From Stomorhina lunata (lineage: Eukaryota > Arthropoda > Insecta > Diptera > Rhiniidae), in the NCBI GenBank assembly GCA_933228675.1, contig OW121741.1, forward strand, positions 119,209,564 through 119,273,563: DNA of 64,000 nt. The letters run 5' to 3'. Positions 1 to 7,100 of the stretch are shown one piece after another. Made by a program: the position numbers and the translations under genes. Under the pieces are notes generated by a model, which had not been told where the DNA came from, searched no databases, and saw nothing but the letters and a program-made list of their open reading frames with translations. The first letter of the stretch is position 1, and every line of letters begins with the position of its first letter.

Positions 1-1446
1 ATTTTTCGATTTTATTACCGATGTAACAAAAATCTCCACCACCTTCTGCAAACATCCGAAGAATTAACCCGATTAGAGCTTGAGAATGCAAAATCTAAAA
101 TGATCATTGCCAGCCAAAAGTTATACTTCGAACATGAATATGACTTACTATCTAAAGGTCTCGAAATCCCCCGAAAAAGCAGCCTACTTACCTTCAATCC
201 ATTCATAGACCCAAATGGCATCATAAGAATCAATGGTCGTCTAACTAATTCACCATCTCTGAACTATGACGAGCGATCCCCAATTCTACTCCCCTACCAT
301 GCACGCTACACCCGCCTTTTCTTAACATACTTACATAAGTATTCAATTCATGGTCAGAACGCTCTGCTATATCGATTAATGAGACAGTACTATTACGTTC
401 CTAGACTGAAAACGCTTATAAAATCTATAATATCAGGATGTCGCACTTGCGTTATTCAAAAACGCCAGAAAAGCCAACAGATAATGGCAGCACTACCACC
501 AGAGAGAACTACAATGTCACGGCCTTTCACCAATACTGGTGTAGACTTCGCCGGGCCATTTGACTTGAAGACATACGCTGGTCGCGGCTGTAAAATGACA
601 AAAGGCTATGTTCTGGTGTTTATTTGCTTCTCGACTAAGGCCATACATCTTGAGGCCACAACAGAAATTTCAACCCAAGCCTTCTTAGCTGCTTTTGCCA
701 GATTCTTTAGTAGAAGAGGTTCCCCCAATGCCATGTACTCAGATAATGGTACAGCATTCGTTGGCGCTTCCCATATTTTGGATACCGATAAAGCACATTT
801 CGTCTCTCATATACGCAAAAACCTCCTAGATCAACAGGCTGTAGCCCCTCTCGAATGGCACTTTATTCCGCCTGGTGCCCCACATATGGGTGGTCTTTGG
901 GAGGCAGGAGTTAAGAGCTTTAAGATGCATCTTAAACGTGTTTCCAACTCCCAAAGCTTCACATTTGAAGAGTTCTCTACCTTACTTGCTAGAATTGAAG
1001 CATGTCTGAATTCTAGGCCTTTAAGTCCCAATAGCGATAATCCCACTGATCTTTCAGCACTTACCCCCGGTCATTTCCTTATAGGTGGTCCCTTATTATC
1101 TCCAGCAGAACCTAATCTTTCAGACCACTCACTGAGCTACGTAAATCGTTGGCAGAAGCTCAAAGTTCTACATCACCATTTCGCTGCAAGGTGGAAAGAG
1201 GAATACCTCAAAGAGCTCCACAAGCGTTTTAAATGGAAACACCCCCAGCGAGACTATGCTATAGGCGATCTTGTCATAATAAGACAGGACAATTTACCCC
1301 CAACTCAATGGCGCTTAGGACGAATTGAAAAAGTTATTCGTGGTACTGATAATCACATACGAGTCGCTGAAATACGAACTGCTAATGGCATCGTTACGAG
1401 GCCAATAGTCAAATTAGTATTACTCCCCAACCCCGAACAACTCTAA
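1..1446 (+). CDS. BEL/Pao element 1, left copy: 3' part of Gag-Pol (integrase and C-terminal domain)
   Basis: The frame is open from base 1 to a TAA at 1444-1446, so this is the C-terminal 482 codons of a polyprotein that starts outside the window. Counting from the Met at base 100, it shows the integrase H2C2 zinc site (H79, H84, C114, C117), the integrase core with D149 (GVDFAGPF), D215 (YSDNGTAF) and E268 (GGLWEAGVK), and a DUF5641-like C-terminus (RWQKLKVLHHHFAARWK, then RLGRIEKVI). These fit insertion of retrotransposon cDNA. The protein is identical to the end of the minus-strand copy at 4105-9378; the one base difference I found (C105) is synonymous. It forms the left arm of a large palindrome. 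A second ORF follows 31 bp downstream. Confidence 0.95.
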   Translation: MFRFYYRCNKNLHHLLQTSEELTRLELENAKSKMIIASQKLYFEHEYDLLSKGLEIPRKSSLLTFNPFIDPNGIIRINGRLTNSPSLNYDERSPILLPYHARYTRLFLTYLHKYSIHGQNALLYRLMRQYYYVPRLKTLIKSIISGCRTCVIQKRQKSQQIMAALPPERTTMSRPFTNTGVDFAGPFDLKTYAGRGCKMTKGYVLVFICFSTKAIHLEATTEISTQAFLAAFARFFSRRGSPNAMYSDNGTAFVGASHILDTDKAHFVSHIRKNLLDQQAVAPLEWHFIPPGAPHMGGLWEAGVKSFKMHLKRVSNSQSFTFEEFSTLLARIEACLNSRPLSPNSDNPTDLSALTPGHFLIGGPLLSPAEPNLSDHSLSYVNRWQKLKVLHHHFAARWKEEYLKELHKRFKWKHPQRDYAIGDLVIIRQDNLPPTQWRLGRIEKVIRGTDNHIRVAEIRTANGIVTRPIVKLVLLPNPEQL

Positions 1447-1452
1447 TTCATT

Positions 1453-1470
1453 TCTTTATTTTACTTACAG
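1453..1470 (+). promoter_or_regulatory. Predicted 3' splice site upstream of ORF2 (element 1, left copy)
   Basis: Between the pol stop and the ORF2 ATG lies a pyrimidine-rich tract ending TTTTACTTACAG, with AG at 1469-1470. The ATG follows 7 nt later. An equivalent site precedes ORF2 of element 2 at 49081-49094. This supports expression of ORF2 from a spliced RNA. It is a motif prediction, not demonstrated. Confidence 0.6.
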
Positions 1471-1477
1471 CAACACC

Positions 1478-2425
1478 ATGCCCCGACAACAACGCCGTAG
1501 CAGTTCACCATTGGAAAGAAGAAACAATCGTCAACGTCGTCCTTTATCATCATACGATTGTCGTCTGTGTCGTCAAGACCACTCGTTACGGAGATGCCTC
1601 AAATTCAAACGCATGAATGTGGCTGACAAACTTAGAATTGTTAAACGTCATCGATATTGCGAGAATTGTCTAGCACACTCGCATCTCATAAGCCGATGTC
1701 GTAGTTCTGACCGCTGTCGACAGTGTCAAGGGAAACATCACTCTCTTCTTCATCGTCATCAACGGTTGCAAGAAAATCGAAGAGCCAGTAACTCCTCTAG
1801 AATCACCACTAGGTCCCGCCCTGTCACACTTCTTCCCACTGTCGTGGTGAAAATAGAATTAGGTGGGCAATGGCGCAAAGTAAGAGGCTTACTAAACCCC
1901 TGTGAAGAGGTCAGCTCTATAGCAGCGTTCTTATTCGAGCGCTATAATCTAACTGAAGAAAAAATTGGCTCAGACCGGTGGTGCAAGATTCGAATACGTC
2001 CCCATTTTGAGGCTACTCCTATCTTCAACGTAAATGCCAAGGTAGTCGATGATCTTCCTCGAAAACAGCCAAAGGAGAAAATCGACGAAGGGGTCGCATT
2101 ACCATACACAAATCTTCGTCTCGCAGACTCATACTTCCATGTGGACGAGCATATCAATTTCATACTGGGAGCTGATATGTATCCCCGACTGATTAAACCA
2201 AGTCTTCAACCAGAAACAGTTGGTACCCCCGATGGCTCAGGACACCGTCCTTGGATGGACAATTATTGGCACATTTGGTGCTTAAATATGAACCTTAAAA
2301 TACTTGCTGTATCTAAAATTTGTTTTCTCTCATTTCTTATATTAGTTTTAAGGAATATTTTATATACATATATAGATAAATTTGTAATTATTTTCGGTTA
2401 TTTTGAATTACACATATTGAATTAA
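1478..2425 (+). CDS. Element 1 ORF2, left copy: zinc-knuckle plus protease-like protein in the env position
   Basis: This 315-codon ORF follows pol and starts just after a predicted splice acceptor. Residues 28-92 carry three zinc-binding sites: C28-C31-H35-C40, C61-C64-H69-C74 and C80-C83-H87/88-H92. They align in order and spacing with the nucleocapsid region of the same element's Gag-Pol (residues 345-409). Residues about 119-240 align with its protease domain (DUF1758-like): LLPTVVVKIELGG, RGLLNPC, then NLRLADS and ILGADMYPRLIK. N140 stands where the catalytic Asp of Pol stands (D496), so it is probably not an active protease. From about base 2218 the homology continues one frame over (AQDTVLGW) to a TAA at 2283-2285. 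The last 65 or so residues, rich in I, L, F and Y, are therefore probably frameshifted read-through, not a real domain. No signal peptide or envelope feature is seen. A likely role is RNA binding, by inference from the knuckles. Confidence 0.8.
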   Translation: MPRQQRRSSSPLERRNNRQRRPLSSYDCRLCRQDHSLRRCLKFKRMNVADKLRIVKRHRYCENCLAHSHLISRCRSSDRCRQCQGKHHSLLHRHQRLQENRRASNSSRITTRSRPVTLLPTVVVKIELGGQWRKVRGLLNPCEEVSSIAAFLFERYNLTEEKIGSDRWCKIRIRPHFEATPIFNVNAKVVDDLPRKQPKEKIDEGVALPYTNLRLADSYFHVDEHINFILGADMYPRLIKPSLQPETVGTPDGSGHRPWMDNYWHIWCLNMNLKILAVSKICFLSFLILVLRNILYTYIDKFVIIFGYFELHILN

Positions 2426-2457
2426 ATCCCTAATCGAACCCATATTGTAAAATTAAA

Positions 2458-2476
2458 TATCTATCTATCTATCTAC
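2458..2476. repeat. TCTA microsatellite (left arm)
   Basis: Three CTAT units and a terminal CTAC follow AAATAT. The right arm (3071-3093) has one more unit. This is the only length difference seen between the arms. Confidence 0.9.
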
Positions 2477-2530
2477 TTTAAGACTGAATTCAAAAAAAAA
2501 AAACAAATGTACTATATTTTTAACTACAGC

Positions 2531-2543
2531 AAGGGGGGCGGGA
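2531..2543 (+). promoter_or_regulatory. Polypurine tract of element 1 (left copy)
   Basis: AAGGGGGGCGGGA immediately precedes TG. The same GGGGGCGGGA-TG junction stands directly before the well-defined 3' LTR of element 2 (49858). It is the expected primer site for plus-strand DNA synthesis and fixes the LTR start at 2544. Confidence 0.8.
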
Positions 2544-2850
2544 TGAACAAATATAAACATTATTTTTAAGTATTTGACTTTAACAAGCACAGTGTGCAAG
2601 AGCGGCCTGGGAAATTCCAATTCCTTGAGCTCTCTCTGCATTCAGCTGTAACTTAAAATCGTTTTGTGTTTGTAGCTTTAAAATCGTTTTATGCGCCCAC
2701 AGCTAGAAGTTTAAAGAAATTTTGTAACTTTGTCTAGTATATCCCGAACAGCCAAAAGGTAATCATCTAATAAATAAATAATTTAAAACCCCCATCTAAT
2801 AACCCCGAATTTTTATTTGCTATTTATGGAAAAAATATTTGTAGGGTGCA
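2544..2850 (+). repeat. Element 1 3' LTR, left copy (start secure, end uncertain)
   Basis: The LTR starts TGAACAAATATAAAC directly after the polypurine tract. It contains AGCTCTCTCT, also present in the element 2 LTR, and an AATAAATAAATAA poly(A)-signal cluster near 2770-2783. The 3' edge is not defined, because no second full LTR of this element is in the window. The TGCA at 2847-2850 is one possible end. Bases 2544-2684 are shared with the other arm. Confidence 0.5.
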
Positions 2851-2862
2851 AATATTTTATAT
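2685..2862. other. Non-palindromic spacer between the inverted arms
   Basis: This 178-bp stretch separates the arms. Most of it reads as the continuation of the left copy's LTR (poly(A) signals near 2770). The opposite arm's LTR therefore appears cut after about 141 bp, at 2863. No ORF or other feature is seen. Confidence 0.7.
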
Positions 2863-3003
2863 ATTTTAAAGCTACAAACACAAAACGATTTTAAGTTACA
2901 GCTGAATGCAGAGAGAGCTCAAGGAATTGGAATTTCCCAGGCCGCTCTTGCACACTGTGCTTGTTAAAGTCAAATACTTAAAAATAATGTTTATATTTGT
3001 TCA
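2863..3003 (-). repeat. Truncated 3' LTR of the right (minus) copy
   Basis: Reading on the minus strand from 3003, the sequence begins TGAACAAATATAAAC after the polypurine tract (3004-3016) and matches the left copy until GCTTTAAAAT at 2863. The rest of the LTR is missing at the palindrome junction. Confidence 0.7.
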
Positions 3004-3016
3004 TCCCGCCCCCCTT
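3004..3016 (-). promoter_or_regulatory. Polypurine tract of element 1 (right copy)
   Basis: The reverse complement reads AAGGGGGGCGGGA, adjacent to the TG that starts the LTR fragment at 3003. Confidence 0.8.
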
Positions 3017-3070
3017 GCTGTAGTTAAAAATATAGTACATTTGTTTTTTTTTTTTGAATTCAGTCTTAAA

Positions 3071-3093
3071 GTAGATAGATAGATAGATAGATA
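3071..3093. repeat. TCTA microsatellite (right arm)
   Basis: GTAG followed by four ATAG units; one unit longer than the left arm's tract. Confidence 0.9.
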
Positions 3094-3125
3094 TTTAATT
3101 TTACAATATGGGTTCGATTAGGGAT

Positions 3126-4073
3126 TTAATTCAATATGTGTAATTCAAAATAACCGAAAATAATTACAAATTTATCTATATATGTATATAAAATATTCCT
3201 TAAAACTAATATAAGAAATGAGAGAAAACAAATTTTAGATACAGCAAGTATTTTAAGGTTCATATTTAAGCACCAAATGTGCCAATAATTGTCCATCCAA
3301 GGACGGTGTCCTGAGCCATCGGGGGTACCAACTGTTTCTGGTTGAAGACTTGGTTTAATCAGTCGGGGATACATATCAGCTCCCAGTATGAAATTGATAT
3401 GCTCGTCCACATGGAAGTATGAGTCTGCGAGACGAAGATTTGTGTATGGTAATGCGACCCCTTCGTCGATTTTCTCCTTTGGCTGTTTTCGAGGAAGATC
3501 ATCGACTACCTTGGCATTTACGTTGAAGATAGGAGTAGCCTCAAAATGGGGACGTATTCGAATCTTGCACCACCGGTCTGAGCCAATTTTTTCTTCAGTT
3601 AGATTATAGCGCTCGAATAAGAACGCTGCTATAGAGCTGACCTCTTCACAGGGGTTTAGTAAGCCTCTTACTTTGCGCCATTGCCCACCTAATTCTATTT
3701 TCACCACGACAGTGGGAAGAAGTGTGACAGGGCGGGACCTAGTGGTGATTCTAGAGGAGTTACTGGCTCTTCGATTTTCTTGCAACCGTTGATGACGATG
3801 AAGAAGAGAGTGATGTTTCCCTTGACACTGTCGACAGCGGTCAGAACTACGACATCGGCTTATGAGATGCGAGTGTGCTAGACAATTCTCGCAATATCGA
3901 TGACGTTTAACAATTCTAAGTTTGTCAGCCACATTCATGCGTTTGAATTTGAGGCATCTCCGTAACGAGTGGTCTTGACGACACAGACGACAATCGTATG
4001 ATGATAAAGGACGACGTTGACGATTGTTTCTTCTTTCCAATGGTGAACTGCTACGGCGTTGTTGTCGGGGCAT
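3126..4073 (-). CDS. Element 1 ORF2, right copy: zinc-knuckle plus protease-like protein
   Basis: The translated protein is identical to the left-arm ORF2 (1478-2425). It has the same three zinc sites, the same Asn in place of the catalytic Asp, and the same apparent frameshift near its C-terminus. It begins 31 bp after the Gag-Pol stop on the minus strand, just past a copy of the splice acceptor. Because both arms share the frameshift, the break predates the duplication, or it was copied with it. Expression and function are unknown. Confidence 0.8.
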   Translation of the reverse strand: MPRQQRRSSSPLERRNNRQRRPLSSYDCRLCRQDHSLRRCLKFKRMNVADKLRIVKRHRYCENCLAHSHLISRCRSSDRCRQCQGKHHSLLHRHQRLQENRRASNSSRITTRSRPVTLLPTVVVKIELGGQWRKVRGLLNPCEEVSSIAAFLFERYNLTEEKIGSDRWCKIRIRPHFEATPIFNVNAKVVDDLPRKQPKEKIDEGVALPYTNLRLADSYFHVDEHINFILGADMYPRLIKPSLQPETVGTPDGSGHRPWMDNYWHIWCLNMNLKILAVSKICFLSFLILVLRNILYTYIDKFVIIFGYFELHILN

Positions 4074-4080
4074 GGTGTTG

Positions 4081-4098
4081 CTGTAAGTAAAATAAAGA
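4081..4098 (-). promoter_or_regulatory. Predicted 3' splice site upstream of ORF2 (right copy)
   Basis: On the minus strand TTTTACTTACAG ends at 4081, and the ORF2 ATG follows at 4073. It is the mirror copy of the site at 1453-1470. Confidence 0.6.
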
Positions 4099-4104
4099 AA
4101 TGAA

Positions 4105-7100
4105 TTAGAGTTGTTCGGGGTTGGGGAGTAATACTAATTTGACTATTGGCCTCGTAACGATGCCATTAGCAGTTCGTATTTCAGCGACTCGTATGTGATT
4201 ATCAGTACCACGAATAACTTTTTCAATTCGTCCTAAGCGCCATTGAGTTGGGGGTAAATTGTCCTGTCTTATTATGACAAGATCGCCTATAGCATAGTCT
4301 CGCTGGGGGTGTTTCCATTTAAAACGCTTGTGGAGCTCTTTGAGGTATTCCTCTTTCCACCTTGCAGCGAAATGGTGATGTAGAACTTTGAGCTTCTGCC
4401 AACGATTTACGTAGCTCAGTGAGTGGTCTGAAAGATTAGGTTCTGCTGGAGATAATAAGGGACCACCTATAAGGAAATGACCGGGGGTAAGTGCTGAAAG
4501 ATCAGTGGGATTATCGCTATTGGGACTTAAAGGCCTAGAATTCAGACATGCTTCAATTCTAGCAAGTAAGGTAGAGAACTCTTCAAATGTGAAGCTTTGG
4601 GAGTTGGAAACACGTTTAAGATGCATCTTAAAGCTCTTAACTCCTGCCTCCCAAAGACCACCCATATGTGGGGCACCAGGCGGAATAAAGTGCCATTCGA
4701 GAGGGGCTACAGCCTGTTGATCTAGGAGGTTTTTGCGTATATGAGAGACGAAATGTGCTTTATCGGTATCCAAAATATGGGAAGCGCCAACGAATGCTGT
4801 ACCATTATCTGAGTACATGGCATTGGGGGAACCTCTTCTACTAAAGAATCTGGCAAAAGCAGCTAAGAAGGCTTGGGTTGAAATTTCTGTTGTGGCCTCA
4901 AGATGTATGGCCTTAGTCGAGAAGCAAATAAACACCAGAACATAGCCTTTTGTCATTTTACAGCCGCGACCAGCGTATGTCTTCAAGTCAAATGGCCCGG
5001 CGAAGTCTACACCAGTATTGGTGAAAGGCCGTGACATTGTAGTTCTCTCTGGTGGTAGTGCTGCCATTATCTGTTGGCTTTTCTGGCGTTTTTGAATAAC
5101 GCAAGTGCGACATCCTGATATTATAGATTTTATAAGCGTTTTCAGTCTAGGAACGTAATAGTACTGTCTCATTAATCGATATAGCAGAGCGTTCTGACCA
5201 TGAATTGAATACTTATGTAAGTATGTTAAGAAAAGGCGGGTGTAGCGTGCATGGTAGGGGAGTAGAATTGGGGATCGCTCGTCATAGTTCAGAGATGGTG
5301 AATTAGTTAGACGACCATTGATTCTTATGATGCCATTTGGGTCTATGAATGGATTGAAGGTAAGTAGGCTGCTTTTTCGGGGGATTTCGAGACCTTTAGA
5401 TAGTAAGTCATATTCATGTTCGAAGTATAACTTTTGGCTGGCAATTATCATTTTAGATTTTGCATTCTCAAGCTCTAATCGGGTTAATTCTTCGGATGTT
5501 TGCAGAAGGTGGTGGAGATTTTTGTTACATCGGTAATAAAATCGAAAAATCCAACAGATGACACGCATTGCTCTTGGGAATTCCGAGAAGTTGTTTAGTA
5601 TGTCAGTGTTGTATAGCTGATTAACGTGAACCTGAATTGGTTTGGCTTCTTCTTCGGTTGAAAAGGTACCACTATTAATTGGCCATTGGCTATGGGGAAG
5701 TCTCAGCCATGTAGGTCCATGCCACCACAATTGGTTTGATCTGAGTTGGGATAGTGTAAGTCCACGGGTTGCTAAGTCGGCGGGGTTGCTTTTGGAGTCA
5801 ACATGAGACCAAGATTGACTTCCAACCTTTTCAATAATGGAGGAAACTCTGTTTTCCACAAAGGTTTTCCATCTATTCGGAGGTTTTTGTAGCCATGCAA
5901 GCACTATTGTGGAATCTGTCCATAAAAATAATTTCAGATCCTTAAGATTCAACTCAGATTGAATAGAGTAGATCATTTTTGCCATTAACTCGGCTCCACA
6001 AAGCTCTTTTCGGGGAAGCGAGACAAATTTGACGGGGGCAACTTTAGTTTTCGCTACTAGTAAATGAGTGGACACACAGCCTTGGTTTTCTGCGCGTATA
6101 TATAGTGTAGTGGCATATGCCTTCTCTGAAGCATCGCAGAATCCGTGTAGCTCGATAGCGTATGATGGATCGAAGTCCACATACCTGGGAATTTTGATAT
6201 CTTCTATATTCGGGTAGTCATCAAGGAATTCTCGCCACTGTTGTAAGGTAGTTTCTTTGAGGTCTTCATCCCAGTCCGTCTCGTCACGCCATATCTGTTG
6301 CATAATTATCTTAGCTACGATTATTTTGGGAGCTAGCCAACCGGCGGGATCAAAAAGCTTAGCTATTTCTGACAAGACTGATCTCTTAGTCACTGAATCA
6401 CGATCGGGGTAGTTTTTGAGTAGGAAGTAAAAGTTATCATTCCCTGCGTTCCAACGCAAGCCTAGAGTTTTAGTAGTGCTAGAGTCCGAAAGTTTCAGAA
6501 ACTCTGTACCTAAGAGATGATCTGGGTTGAGATCCTTTAGCAGATATTCATGGTTTGCTGTCCATTTACGTAGTGCAAACCCTGCTGACTGTAGCACATC
6601 AATCAATTCATTTCTAGCTTTAAGGGCGGAGGATAAGGTGTGGGCACCAGCGAGTACGTCATCAACGTACATATAGTTCCGAAGGATGTTAGAAACAGTG
6701 GGATTCGTTTGCTCACAGATTTTCGCCAACTCCAGCAGAGTACGTATCGCCAAATAAGGGGCACAGTTGACGCCGAAGGTAACTGTGTTCAGTTCGAAGT
6801 CTTGTGGATCTTCTTCGGGGGATCTACGGAAAATGATCCTCTGGAACGGGGTATGTGATGGATTTACGAGAATTTGGCGATACATCTTTTCGATATCTGA
6901 GTTAAAGACATATCTAAATAGTCTCCATCGCAAGATAAGAATGATTAAGTCTGCTTGTAACGTTGGACCGGGATAAAGTAAATCATTAAGGCTTCTACCA
7001 TTCGAAGATGGGCTTGAAGCGTTAAACACTACACGAAGCTTCGTGGTAGTGCTCTCGGGTTTAATAACCGCATGATGGGGGAGATAATATGTGGGACAGT

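Larger units (their letters stand above)
1..2684 (+). repeat. Left arm of a large inverted repeat
   Basis: Bases 1-2684 are the reverse complement of 2863-5550. Position x pairs with 5551-x out to the TCTA run and with 5547-x inside it. I found one substitution (C105 opposite T5446) and one extra 4-bp TCTA unit in the right arm. The arm runs off the window start, so its true length is unknown. Confidence 0.95.
2863..5550 (-). repeat. Right arm of the large inverted repeat
   Basis: This is the reverse complement of 1-2684, covering the LTR fragment, the second ORF and the integrase end of Gag-Pol. The minus-strand element then continues beyond 5550 to at least 9378. Confidence 0.95.

Noticed and set aside
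1942..2163. Open frames antisense to ORF2 and Gag-Pol, with their mirror copies in the other arm
   Set aside because: Shadows of the true frames; they occur in both arms only because the DNA is duplicated.
2226..2425. Transmembrane C-terminus of element 1 ORF2
   Set aside because: The hydrophobic tail follows an apparent frameshift; homology continues in another frame and then stops at 2283-2285.
1478..2425. Envelope glycoprotein identity for ORF2
   Set aside because: No signal peptide, no glycosylation-rich ectodomain, no fusion or anchor pattern. The sequence aligns with Gag knuckles and the protease instead.
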